A stretch of 13,397 nucleotides of DNA from NCBI GenBank assembly GCA_050953825.1, contig JBMNNF010000006.1:1-13397 (forward strand), given 5' to 3'. Both the position numbers and the translations under genes were made by a program. This stretch comes from DUQW01 sp050953825. GTDB lineage: Bacteria > Bacillota_I > Bacilli_A > Acholeplasmatales > Acholeplasmataceae. Below are positions 1-7,211 of this stretch, in pieces. Below the pieces are notes generated by a model. It was not told the DNA's origin, did no database searches, and saw only the letters and a program-made list of their open reading frames with translations. Every line of letters begins with the position of its first letter. The first letter of the stretch is position 1.

Positions 1-76
1 ATGTTCCAAATATAAAAATATGACGATATTATGTTAATTATCGTGTTTTAGACAAGAAAAAAAGCCTTGAAATTGT
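1..76. repeat. Dispersed repeat, copy 1, left half (split by an IS)
   Basis: This stretch matches 7212-7287 in the same orientation at about 67 of 76 positions. It starts at the window edge, so the repeat may extend further left. It stops exactly where the IS3-family element begins, and it resumes at 1431 with the sequence that follows continuously in copy 2. No continuous coding frame is visible. In copy 2 the segment ends in a terminator-like hairpin; here the left arm has changed (AAGCCTTGA instead of AAGGTTTGA), so the stem has decayed. Confidence 0.85.
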
Positions 77-102
77 TGCACTTGTAAAGCATTTGTAGAC
101 AC
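76..102 (+). repeat. IS3 left inverted repeat
   Basis: The sequence begins TTGCACTTGTAAAG and ends GTAGACAC. It pairs in inverted orientation with 1402-1428 at 22 of 27 positions; the inner 8 bases (GTAGACAC) are identical. It lies beyond the 3' end of the transposase. Confidence 0.8.
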
Positions 103-112
103 ATTATAAGAC

Positions 113-1345
113 CTAGTTAAAGCCCAATTCGGTTCGATACTGGACTGGGCTTTTATAATTTAGAGCGTAAGCTAGACGTTCATGATTAAAATAATGGATA
201 AATTGTTCAACGGTCTTGTGTACGTTCTCCGCTTTGGAGAGGTTCCAATCAATCAACATTTCTTCTTTCATCCAACCATTGAGAGATTCAATTATCGGAT
301 TGTCAGTTGGAGTGGCTCGTCTCGACATAGAACGAGAAATATTGTAATCTTTAAATGCATGGTTATATGCGATTGAAGTATAGATAACTCCCTGATCAGA
401 GTGGACAATCATTTCAGTGGTTATGTATCCTCTTTTTATTTTGGCTTTTAAGAGATTTTACTGAGCTTTCATATGATTTAGGGGCGAATTTCCTCGTCTA
501 GACTTAGCTAGATCGTAAGCGACTATTTCGTTGTTGAAAACATCAATGTACATCGTCAAGTCGTAGTGATTCCCCTTATTATAAAATGTGGTTGAATCCG
601 TCGTTATTTTTTGAAATGGAGCTGTCGTATTCCAATCTCCAGAAATCTTATTTGAATAAATCTCATGTTCTTCGTTAGCACGTTTAAATGGTTTCTTACG
701 TGCTTGGGAATAAATATTGTTTGCTTTACAAATTTTATGGATTAGTAAGTCAGAAAAAATTAAGCCTGTCTCGTTACGAATGTGTTTAGCAAAAGACGAT
801 AACCCCAAGTTTTATGATTTGCATAAATCTCGCGTATGATGTTCAATAAGATACTGCGATTCTCAATAAATTGGTTATCGGTGTTCTTTCGTTTCAACCA
901 TTTATAATAACCGGATCTAGAAACCTTCAAGACACAACATAGAATTTTAATAGCGAATTGTTTTGATAGAAGCTCAACTATTTCGAATTCTTTTTGGATA
1001 ATCCAGCGCGGACTTCGATCACCTCCTTCTCTGTATATCCTTTTTTTAATCGTTCATTTTCGACTTTTAATTTCAGATTTTCTAGTTCCAATTTTTCTAA
1101 TTCAGTTAGATTCTTTTTCGATAAAGTGCAGCATAGGGATTACCTTTAGGTTTTCTATACTCTAATCCTTCTGGACCGAATTCCTTATAGCGGTTAACCC
1201 ATTTTCTAAACAATGAAACAGCAATTCCGTATTTAGTAATGACTTCTATTTGAGTCATTCCTTTTTCAAGATAATCCGAAAGAATAATAAGTTTATCTTC
1301 TTTTGAAAACCTTCGGTTGGCTCCTCCCTTGGGTCTACCTGACAT
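113..1345 (-). pseudogene. IS3-family transposase (orfA + orfB), disrupted
   Basis: OrfA starts at 1345 (MSGRPKGGANRRF) after AAAGGAGG at 1353-1360 and has a helix-turn-helix (TQIEVITKYGIAVSLFRKWV). Its frame breaks near 1108-1120; one frame over, a leucine-zipper-like stretch (NLTELEKLELENLKLK) continues to a TAG at 978-980. An A-rich run just upstream (AAAAAG, about 990) is where a normal -1 shift would enter orfB. OrfB then breaks again near 795 (a one-base loss between WGYRLL and AKHIRNE) and has an in-frame TAA at 458-460. The DDE catalytic residues survive: D in TTDST, D in VHSDQG, E in NPIIESLNGW. The protein ends ELGFN. In a working copy orfA would supply DNA binding and orfAB the transposase. 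With two frameshifts and a nonsense codon this is a dead copy. Assignment to the IS150-like group rests on motif style only. Confidence 0.88.
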
Positions 1346-1352
1346 AAATTAG

Positions 1353-1372
1353 CCTCCTTTAGTTCGAGTATA
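1353..1372 (-). promoter_or_regulatory. IS3 orfA -10 box and ribosome binding site
   Basis: On the - strand, TATACT at 1367-1372 is followed by AAAGGAGG at 1353-1360 and the ATG at 1343-1345, 7 nt further on. No good -35 box is visible. The -10 box fixes the transcript start only a few bases before the ribosome binding site. Confidence 0.5.
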
Positions 1373-1401
1373 ACAAAAAAAGTATTCATAGACCTTTTTA
1401 G

Positions 1402-1428
1402 GTGTCTACGAATACTTTAGCAGTTCAA
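1402..1428 (-). repeat. IS3 right inverted repeat
   Basis: Read on the - strand this begins TTGAACTGCTAAAG and ends GTAGACAC, matching the left repeat at 76-102. It lies just upstream of the orfA promoter, as is usual for IS3-family elements. Confidence 0.8.
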
Positions 1429-1430
1429 TC

Positions 1431-1449
1431 TTGTATCAAACCTAACGTT
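1431..1449. repeat. Dispersed repeat, copy 1, right half
   Basis: Matches 7284-7302 at 18 of 19 positions and restores the repeat interrupted at 76. After 1449 the two copies diverge. Together with 1-76 it shows that the IS3 element entered the hairpin loop. Confidence 0.8.
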
Positions 1450-1583
1450 CTTTAATGGTACAACCGATGGGATTTAAACTCTAAATGCAACCCCTGCTCT
1501 GTAATCGTTCAATCGTGCAGCCAATCGTAAAGAATGGTTCAATAGAAAATTTATTGTTTTTCCTCATAAATGATGATTTTTAA
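1450..1583. other. Gene-free spacer before the IS1634 remnant
   Basis: No open frame or RNA gene is recognisable here. AATCGT occurs three times within about 35 bases (around 1502-1532). The frame of the downstream transposase is closed by TAA at 1581-1583, and I saw no earlier transposase sequence, so the 5' part of that gene has been lost or replaced. Confidence 0.5.
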
Positions 1584-2261
1584 AGATATAATCCAAAGCT
1601 CGCCAAAAAACAACTGGCCGAACTTAATAAAATGGTCGAGAAGATTTTAGCGTTAAATAGTCGGTCCGCCTTTAAAAGTGAGTATGGCGATGCGAAGAAA
1701 TATGTCGACTTTCTGGCGATTGAAGAAATGGGCATGATTGCCGAAGACATCCAGGTCCAAGCCATTATTAATGAGAAAAAACTTGAAGCTGATCGGTTAC
1801 TCCTTGGCTATAACCTCTTAATACCGAGTGAGACGACGATGAAAGCCGAGCAAATCTATAAAACATATCACGCCTTGTGGCGGATTGAAAAAACCTTTCG
1901 GATTTTAAAATCAAATCTCGAAACGCGGCCAGTTTATGTCCAAAATAAAAATTCAATTTATGGGCACTTCTTAGCCAATTATCTCGCAGTCTTCTTTTTA
2001 CGGATCTTGCAAATTAAAGTCTTTAACGAAGAATTTACTGTCAATAACATCATTAAATTTATCAAGAATTTAAGAGTGACAAAAGTTGGGACTGAATATT
2101 TAAATCTTTTCCGGCGTTCAGTAGTGGAACCCCTCGCAAATTATTTAAAAATTGATGTTTTAGGGCGGAAATTAAGTCCGACAACGATTAATAATTTAAT
2201 GAAAAAGAAAATTTCACACGTGAATTTGTTTCTTTATCAAAAAGTTAGGTACCATATTTGA
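1584..2261 (+). pseudogene. IS1634-family transposase, C-terminal remnant
   Basis: The frame opens after a stop at 1581-1583 with RYNPKLAKKQLAELNKMVEK and runs to TGA at 2259-2261. It contains the diagnostic block YHALWRIEKTFRILKSNL followed by ETRPVYVQN, in which a glutamate belongs to the DDE triad of IS1634/IS4-type transposases. Members of this family are about 500-600 residues; here only about 225 remain, so the N-terminal half with the first catalytic aspartates is missing. An ATG at 1632 exists but has no convincing ribosome binding site and falls inside conserved sequence. It is the only coding remnant on the + strand, facing the operon that follows. I treat it as an inactive fragment. 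Confidence 0.85.
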
Positions 2262-2549
2262 ATCATCAAAAGCCGCTAATTTAAAATTTTTGATAATGGG
2301 AATACTTTAATTAAAATCTTTACTTATATCACTAACAAAACCACTTACCACCATCACTATAAATTAAGCCACTTTAGTCATTAGTAGAGCAGGTACTTCT
2401 ATAGCAATAATCTTTAACTAAAGATTTCTTGAAGTTGATTCAAGATTCCGCTTATCACATTATTAATAAGATCTTTAATGAATGCGAAAAAAATAGGCCG
2501 CAAATCCTAATGCGACAATAACGGTGATAATAAAAAATGTTTGTCCTCC
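2262..2549. other. Intergenic region between IS1634 remnant and ABC operon
   Basis: The end of the - strand ABC operon and the end of the + strand transposase remnant converge here. An 18-nt palindrome (AATCTTTA-AC-TAAAGATT) lies at 2409-2426. It has no T-run after it on either strand, so it is a weak terminator candidate at best. Just after the ATPase stop, a GGAGG (about 2541-2546) is followed on the - strand by a hydrophobic reading frame broken at a run of seven T (2487-2493); see findings. Confidence 0.5.
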
Positions 2550-3344
2550 TCATACTTCATAATTTACATCACTTTCTTCAAACAAACACCGACAGACATC
2601 CAACAATTTCTTTGACTTCTTCGTATCGTCAAATACTTCAATTTTCCCTTCGTTATGAGTAAACCTCACTAATCGATTCATTCCACTAACAATTGGCATG
2701 TGAGTAATTAAGGCAATTATAATCGATGGATCACTTTTTCTGATCTTGGCAATCAGCTGCAAAGCAAACACTTTATTTCTTTGATCAAGATCATTGAATG
2801 GTTCATCCATCAACAAAAATTTTTGGGATTTATTTACCGATTTTAGGACGAGAAATGTCCGGATGAGGTAAAGAATTCTTTTCTGGCCTCCGCTCATTTT
2901 ATCAATATGCATCTTATTAAAGTTATGCAAATTAAACTCTTCGCGTTTCCCGTCTTTTTTATAGATTGTAAAGTTTAACTCAAGTAACTTTTTGTGGTCA
3001 TAAAAAAATTGAGTAACTTCGACCTCGGCTTGCTTTTTTGAAAATTTGCCATAACTTTCCATATACCCAATAATAAAACTCTTCACCGTTCGTGCGTTAA
3101 AGATAAACTCATTATAATCCTGGGGGAGATAAATAACATCAACCGGTTCAATTAAACTAAACTTTTCTTCCGCCTTTCCGATTTTCACTTTTTGATTAAA
3201 AGCAATAATGTTAAAGAGTGTCGTTTTACCAACGCCATTCGCACCATAAAATCGGACAAAATCACCACTATTCATCGAAAAAGCCGGATCAATCACATAT
3301 TCTAAATCTCGAAACATAAAATTATTAAATTTAAATGAAACCAT
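2550..3344 (-). CDS. ABC transporter ATP-binding protein (MacB/LolD-like)
   Basis: This is a cytoplasmic ATPase that should power the two permeases encoded just upstream. All nucleotide-binding motifs are visible (numbering from the ATG at 3350): Walker A GANGVGKTT at about 36-44, Q-loop Q77 in YLPQD, signature MSGGQKR at about 152-158, Walker B FLLMDEP at 178-184, D-loop FNDLD, and H-loop H217 in LITHMP. So it should be an active ATPase. Two starts are possible, MFMVSF at 3350 or MVSF at 3344. The ribosome binding site AAAGGGG (3354-3360) sits 9 nt from the second but only 3 nt from the first, so I chose 3344 (264 residues). The start lies against the stop of the preceding permease, showing translational coupling. 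It is the last clear gene of a five-gene operon. Family assignment is firm; the substrate is unknown. Confidence 0.9.
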   Translation of the reverse strand: MVSFKFNNFMFRDLEYVIDPAFSMNSGDFVRFYGANGVGKTTLFNIIAFNQKVKIGKAEEKFSLIEPVDVIYLPQDYNEFIFNARTVKSFIIGYMESYGKFSKKQAEVEVTQFFYDHKKLLELNFTIYKKDGKREEFNLHNFNKMHIDKMSGGQKRILYLIRTFLVLKSVNKSQKFLLMDEPFNDLDQRNKVFALQLIAKIRKSDPSIIIALITHMPIVSGMNRLVRFTHNEGKIEVFDDTKKSKKLLDVCRCLFEESDVNYEV

Positions 3345-3350
3345 AAACAT

Positions 3351-4301
3351 TTACCCCTTTTTCCGATATATTGTCGTAAAGATTAATGTTCCAAATAGGA
3401 GAAAAAATATTTGGATTAGTAGTAAAACTAATAGTGCTAATAATAAATTTAGATGATAAAGATTAAAGAGAAAACCGAAATAAATTAAAAGATAGGCGAG
3501 GACATTAAACACAATTGAAGGAATGACAATATTTCCCGTCGTGAGTGTAAGCGCCCTAAAAAAAGATTGCTTTTCGTACATTAAAACCTTGATTTTACGT
3601 TTAAGATAATCAGAAGAGAAGAAAGGAATAATTGTTAGTCCAGCAACGAGCAAAGTTCCACTTAAAATCAAAGTCATCGTTATTGGTTTGCCAAGCGGTT
3701 TGTAAAGATATTCGTGTTTCGTAAAACTTTTAGTTAACCCATTAAAGACTAAAATTGATGGGTCAGAAAAAAACATATAATTAGCCTCGCCAAGTTCTTC
3801 AATTTCATCTGGCATATTAGAAAGTAATATTATTCCATCACGAGCCGCTCCATAATAGCCAAAACCTTTATATGGAGGTAAAAAATCAACGACAAGAAAA
3901 TCATTAGCCCCAACTTGTAAATAATCCCCTAATCGGATATTGTTATGGGCCGCCAGATTCTTACTAATTAATAATTGGTCATTTCCAAGTGATGCGATTT
4001 TTTCTGTTTTATAGTTAATCGCAAATAAACCATCAACCGCTCCTGTTTCAGAGATAAAAACATCCGCGTTAACTAAATTATCTTGATAGCGAGGAAAGAT
4101 GTGATTGTAGTCATAGTATTTGTAAGTTTTATTTGTCTTAATACTCACAAAAACAATCTCGGTGAACGAGGTGTTCTTGTCAATTACAATATTATTTAGG
4201 CCATTTCCTAATTGCAAAATCGTCAGAAAAAGAAAAATAATTACGGAATTTAAAAAGAAACTTATATATAAAAATATTTTATCAATATATTTATTTTTCA
4301 T
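3351..4301 (-). CDS. FtsX/MacB-like ABC permease, second of a pair
   Basis: A 316-residue membrane protein with the topology of type VII (mechanotransmission) ABC permeases. One membrane segment lies at about 8-32, followed by a ~170-residue extracytoplasmic domain and three membrane segments at about 206-228, 255-280 and 284-309. The extracytoplasmic domain contains stretches such as NIRLGDYLQVGANDFLVVDF, typical in style of the MacB core domain, where a newly imposed geometry is followed by a short beta-rich segment. A basic cytoplasmic loop (YLKRKIKVLMYEK) follows the second segment and could contact the ATPase. It has weak sequence likeness to the neighbouring permease but the same layout, so the two probably form a heterodimer. 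GGTGAGGTG upstream of the ATG serves as ribosome binding site. Substrate unknown. Confidence 0.8.
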   Translation of the reverse strand: MKNKYIDKIFLYISFFLNSVIIFLFLTILQLGNGLNNIVIDKNTSFTEIVFVSIKTNKTYKYYDYNHIFPRYQDNLVNADVFISETGAVDGLFAINYKTEKIASLGNDQLLISKNLAAHNNIRLGDYLQVGANDFLVVDFLPPYKGFGYYGAARDGIILLSNMPDEIEELGEANYMFFSDPSILVFNGLTKSFTKHEYLYKPLGKPITMTLILSGTLLVAGLTIIPFFSSDYLKRKIKVLMYEKQSFFRALTLTTGNIVIPSIVFNVLAYLLIYFGFLFNLYHLNLLLALLVLLLIQIFFLLFGTLIFTTIYRKKG

Positions 4302-4330
4302 AATTAGAACACCTCACCATCGAAATCTTT

Positions 4331-4346
4331 TGGAATAAATATTCCA
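4331..4346. other. 16-nt perfect palindrome between the two permease genes
   Basis: TGGAATA-AA-TATTCCA lies in the 50-nt gap between the permeases, the only sizeable gap of this operon. As RNA it would form a 7-bp hairpin without a T-run. It could be an mRNA processing or stability element or an operator; the sequence alone does not decide. Confidence 0.45.
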
Positions 4347-4351
4347 TAGAT

Positions 4352-5341
4352 TTAAGTAGTAGATAACCGTTTAGTAATAAAATAGGCAGTAATATTTGTA
4401 ATCAAATAGCCAAAGAAGTAGATTAAAAGAATAAACCCAAAGTTAGTCGTTAATCCTTGGAAAATCAGAGTTAAAATAGCGCCAATCAAAAGAAAAGGAA
4501 GGCCGCTTAGGAAAAGTGGAAAAAGATAAGCTTTTTTTAATTTAGAAAGTGCGTTTCGATTTTTTTCATTTTGGTAGACTCGGACTTCTTGCAGATTGGA
4601 GCGCATAAAAAGAAGAAGGGTTAAGATGTTAGCAACGATTAAAATGAGTGAAGTAACAAACGATATCCCTTTATGAGAAGTAATCGTCTCCTGTTTTTCT
4701 GCTCTTTTTTCATTAAGCAATAATGCAGGGTCAGTGCTCGTATAGTGATTAGTGCTTAAAAAACTTGAAAATGCCGATTTATTCGAAACATTCACAAAAA
4801 CAAAATCATATCGGATTGGGCTTAAAAGGTCGGTAATTTGAGCAGTCAATTCAAACATTGCGACTCCATTTGGAAATTGGCTAAGTTTTGTCGCGTGAAA
4901 GATTCCAGAGACTTCGGTGTTGACAATAGTACCCATAAAATTAACATCAAATAAACTTCCAACTTTTAGGTCAAAATTATCCGCGAAAATGTTGTCAATG
5001 ACCATTTTTCCAGCGGCAAGTTTCCCTTCAATGAGAAGTGAGTCATTATAAAATGTATACTGGAGGTCATCAATAACCGGTGTTAAGAGTAGATTGGCCC
5101 TAATATTATTTTTATTTGTCACAATATTCGAGATTGGAACGTCTTTGCTCACTAGCGGGTTTTCCTTAACCGCCTCATATCGTTCTTGGTTACTAACCGA
5201 AACGAGTAAATCATATTTTGCTTCTTCGAGCGGAAGCATTTCTCGATTAATCCCGGAAAAAGTAACAAGTGAAAAGATCACTAATAATGTAGAAATAAGC
5301 GCAGTAATAATGGGGATAATAATATTTTTTTTCTTATTCAT
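4352..5341 (-). CDS. FtsX/MacB-like ABC permease, first of a pair
   Basis: A 329-residue integral membrane protein with one N-terminal membrane segment (about 7-28), a ~195-residue extracytoplasmic domain, then three membrane segments at about 226-246, 272-294 and 301-322. This is the standard half-transporter layout of the MacB/LolC/FtsX superfamily. The extracytoplasmic domain contains DNFDLKVGSLFDVNF followed by TEVSGIF, a pattern common in MacB core domains. The ATG lies inside the end of the preceding lipoprotein gene (8-nt overlap, ATGAATAA), so its translation is coupled to that gene. With the second permease and the ATPase downstream it forms a complete transporter. Proteins of this superfamily export lipids, peptides or antibiotics, or transmit force to extracytoplasmic partners. 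The lipoproteins encoded upstream suggest work on the outer face of the membrane. Substrate unknown. Confidence 0.8.
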   Translation of the reverse strand: MNKKKNIIIPIITALISTLLVIFSLVTFSGINREMLPLEEAKYDLLVSVSNQERYEAVKENPLVSKDVPISNIVTNKNNIRANLLLTPVIDDLQYTFYNDSLLIEGKLAAGKMVIDNIFADNFDLKVGSLFDVNFMGTIVNTEVSGIFHATKLSQFPNGVAMFELTAQITDLLSPIRYDFVFVNVSNKSAFSSFLSTNHYTSTDPALLLNEKRAEKQETITSHKGISFVTSLILIVANILTLLLFMRSNLQEVRVYQNEKNRNALSKLKKAYLFPLFLSGLPFLLIGAILTLIFQGLTTNFGFILLIYFFGYLITNITAYFITKRLSTT

Positions 5342-5984
5342 CGCTTAAATCCTCACTATTTGAATCCCCATTTGGACTAGCGGCTTTGACAGGAATTGTT
5401 TTTTCTCCACCAAGTTCAAACTTCCCATGAAAATTAAGTTCCCCTTTTTGGGCGGCAAAACTTGTTTTTACTTTCATATCAAGTTCAGTGTCATTTTCCC
5501 CTAACTTTGGTGTGAATTTAACTGCAACATAATAAATAAATGTGTTTTCTCCTTCACCGGTTGAAAACTTTACCGTAACCGTGAATTCTCTCGCCCCTGT
5601 TTCTGCAACTTGGGAGTGAGCATCTTCGGCTCGGCCGGCGCTAACTTCATAAGTATTAATATCAAAGTAATCAATATTTGATATTTCAATTACCGCATCA
5701 AACTTTGGCGCAACATGATTCTTAACGTTCTTAATTTGGTTGCGAAATTCAAATTTTGTTATAAGGAAATAGCTCGCTTCCGTTTCAATTGGAGCGGGTG
5801 TTTGGAGATTATCAAGTTGTTCGTATTTACTTTCGAGTAATAAAATTTCTGCCTCACTAACGTGAACGACTCGATGAACAAGATTTCTAATTTCAACCGA
5901 CCCATATTTTGGGGCATCTTTGTCGCATGAAGTTAAAGTAATGCCCATTAAAAGTACGAGCAATAAACCTTTTTTAAAATGCAT
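5334..5984 (-). CDS. Putative lipoprotein, second of operon
   Basis: A 216-residue exported protein beginning with a lipoprotein signal: basic start MHFKKG, hydrophobic core, and lipobox LTSC with Cys20 as the lipidated residue. The mature part is rich in alternating polar/hydrophobic strands (for example AREFTVTVKFSTGEGENTF and FIYYVAVKFTP), suggesting a beta-rich fold. The tail is acidic (NGDSNSEDLSDE). I do not recognise a named family. It starts 4 nt after the stop of the upstream lipoprotein and overlaps the permease gene downstream, so it is co-translated with the transporter. It may be an extracytoplasmic partner. A GAATTAG sequence upstream is a poor ribosome binding site, which again points to coupling. 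Confidence 0.75.
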   Translation of the reverse strand: MHFKKGLLLVLLMGITLTSCDKDAPKYGSVEIRNLVHRVVHVSEAEILLLESKYEQLDNLQTPAPIETEASYFLITKFEFRNQIKNVKNHVAPKFDAVIEISNIDYFDINTYEVSAGRAEDAHSQVAETGAREFTVTVKFSTGEGENTFIYYVAVKFTPKLGENDTELDMKVKTSFAAQKGELNFHGKFELGGEKTIPVKAASPNGDSNSEDLSDE

Positions 5985-5988
5985 TGTA

Positions 5989-6708
5989 CTAATTCTTTAA
6001 ATGCCATTCAAATTCAATTTGAATCGTTTTTTGAATTTCTTTAGTCCCCGTTGTGGTTTCGTTTTTTACAAAAATTTGGAATTGCCAACCAACAAGTCGA
6101 TTATCAGTTTGACTAAAAGAAAATTCATTAGAAGTTTCGGTTGTACTTTGACCACCGCCAGCAGACGTAAAATCTTTAATTTCCATGGCTAAATGATCGA
6201 CCGTATTTTGTCCATAAACAAATTTTTCATTAAAGGGGCTAAGTAATGCTTCACTACTCTCCTTCCAAGTTTGATTTTGCGATTCGAGCGCTTCAAGGGC
6301 TTCATTACTTATAAAAAGATACTTAATATTCGGCATTGAGGACGTAATACTTACAATGTTATTTTGAATTGCTTCTAAAAAGACTTCGCCTCGGATTTCA
6401 AAAGAATTTCTTTCGGAACCATTTAAGGTTTCAATTTCATAAGAAATAGTAACATCCTTATATTTTCCTAAAAAATAAGCAACAGCTGGATCAACATCAT
6501 TCGCGTCTTTTTTTACAAGACTTTGTCTATTTCCTGAACTTTCACTTGGAATTATCGATTTTTGAACATTACTAACTAATTCGTAAGCCCGTGAATAGGT
6601 AATACTGTTTTTTATAAATGATTTTAGACTTTGTAATTGCCTTCCGCCTGAGCACGCTGATAAAATTGTTGCCAGCACAAGAGCAACAGTAACTTTAGTT
6701 TTTTTCAT
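5989..6708 (-). CDS. Putative lipoprotein, first gene of ABC operon
   Basis: The real start is the ATG at 6706-6708 (MKKTKVTV), preceded by GGGAG at 6714-6718. The frame is open 19 codons further upstream, but that part runs over the promoter. The 239-residue product has a clear signal and lipobox LSAC with Cys19. The mature part has no recognised domain; it is rich in Ser/Thr/Asn/Gln, and the C-terminal half looks beta-rich (EFSFSQTDNRLVGWQFQIFV). It is followed after 4 nt by another lipoprotein gene and then by two MacB-like permeases and an ATPase. The arrangement suggests that both lipoproteins act on the outer membrane face with that transporter. Function unknown. Confidence 0.75.
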   Translation of the reverse strand: MKKTKVTVALVLATILSACSGGRQLQSLKSFIKNSITYSRAYELVSNVQKSIIPSESSGNRQSLVKKDANDVDPAVAYFLGKYKDVTISYEIETLNGSERNSFEIRGEVFLEAIQNNIVSITSSMPNIKYLFISNEALEALESQNQTWKESSEALLSPFNEKFVYGQNTVDHLAMEIKDFTSAGGGQSTTETSNEFSFSQTDNRLVGWQFQIFVKNETTTGTKEIQKTIQIEFEWHLKN

Positions 6709-6735
6709 AAATTCTCCCTTAAGTTGTATAATCAT

Positions 6736-6765
6736 ATAATAGCAAAGAAAAAGTGCATTAGGCAA
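6736..6765 (-). promoter_or_regulatory. Promoter of the lipoprotein-ABC operon
   Basis: On the - strand a TTGCCT -35 box (6760-6765) and a TATTAT -10 box (6736-6741) are separated by 18 nt. The transcript would start about 20 nt before the ATG at 6708. All five genes downstream are tightly packed, so this is probably the main promoter. Confidence 0.6.
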
Positions 6766-6793
6766 CTAAAATAGACACCATAATTTAAAAATC

Positions 6794-7110
6794 TGTAGCT
6801 TTACAATTGATGTGAGACTTTTCTTAGAAATAAAAAGGGGGTGACCTATATCCCTCTAAGGCCTGACAACTTTACAGAAAGGTTCATCATAAATCACCTT
6901 TGCAAAGTTTATCACATTTCCCTCACTAGATTAAGACTCGATATCATGCAGTTCTACTTTATCGATCAGGAAGGTATGCCATCAAGCATGTTACTAGGAA
7001 GTATCACATCTCCAAATCTTCATTAATGCGATGGAATAAAGTGTTTGATGGTACCAAAGAATCCCTTCTTTTTTTGAAGAATTAGGTCTCACATCATTTA
7101 CAACTTTACA
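6794..7110. repeat. 317-bp segment bounded by 25-bp inverted repeats (MITE-like)
   Basis: The left end (6794-6818) and right end (7086-7110) are inverted repeats matching at about 19 of 25 positions, with a nearly perfect inner core (ATTGATGTGAGAC against AATGATGTGAGAC). The interior has no convincing gene: a GTG-started frame at 6841-7026 lacks a spaced ribosome binding site, and no family is recognisable. The size and ends fit a miniature inverted-repeat element or the remnant of a larger IS. I could not define a target duplication. Confidence 0.45.
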
Positions 7111-7211
7111 ACCAGTGGGATTATTATAATTAACGAGTGAATACCCCCTATGTATCCTTAACGAGTAAAATTGTGTAATTATGCATTTTTCAACCTAAAT
7201 CTAAAAATCAA
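7111..7211. other. Gene-free spacer
   Basis: AT-rich DNA without an open frame. TTAACGAGT occurs twice (7130-7138 and 7158-7166). Nothing else is recognisable. Confidence 0.4.

Larger units (their letters stand above)
77..1430 (-). mobile_element. IS3-family (IS150-like) insertion sequence, degenerate
   Basis: An element of about 1.35 kb is bounded by imperfect inverted repeats at 76-102 and 1402-1428, with 22 of 27 positions matching. It carries an orfA/orfB-type transposase on the - strand. Copy 2 of the interrupted repeat has one TTGT (7284-7287), whereas here TTGT flanks both sides (73-76 and 1431-1434). This fits a 4-bp target duplication, within the usual 3-5 bp of IS3-family elements. 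The transposase is broken (see the pseudogene entry), so the copy should not move by itself. The exact ends are uncertain by 1-3 bases because the inverted repeats align best about two bases inside the right boundary given here. Confidence 0.85.

Noticed and set aside
119..153. Terminator at the left IS end (AAAGCCCA...TGGGCTTT)
   Set aside because: The 8-bp stem is real but overlaps the last transposase codons and lacks a proper T-run beyond the stem itself on the - strand.
1580..1956. - strand frames opposite the IS1634 remnant
   Set aside because: They lie across conserved transposase sequence on the + strand and have no start signal.
5094..5348. + strand frame opposite the first permease
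   Set aside because: Mirror frame of a well-supported permease; no start signal. The same holds for + strand frames at 182-376, 6001-6192, 10291-10500, 10780-10968 and 12767-12952.
6760..6785. Second IS3 end, suggested by GGTGTCTA resembling the IS3 inverted repeat
   Set aside because: Only about eight bases match before the sequences diverge; likely chance.
6841..7026. + strand frame of 61 codons starting with GTG
   Set aside because: The AAAGGGG-like sequence touches the start codon without spacing, and the product has no recognisable motif. The frame lies inside an inverted-repeat-bounded segment.
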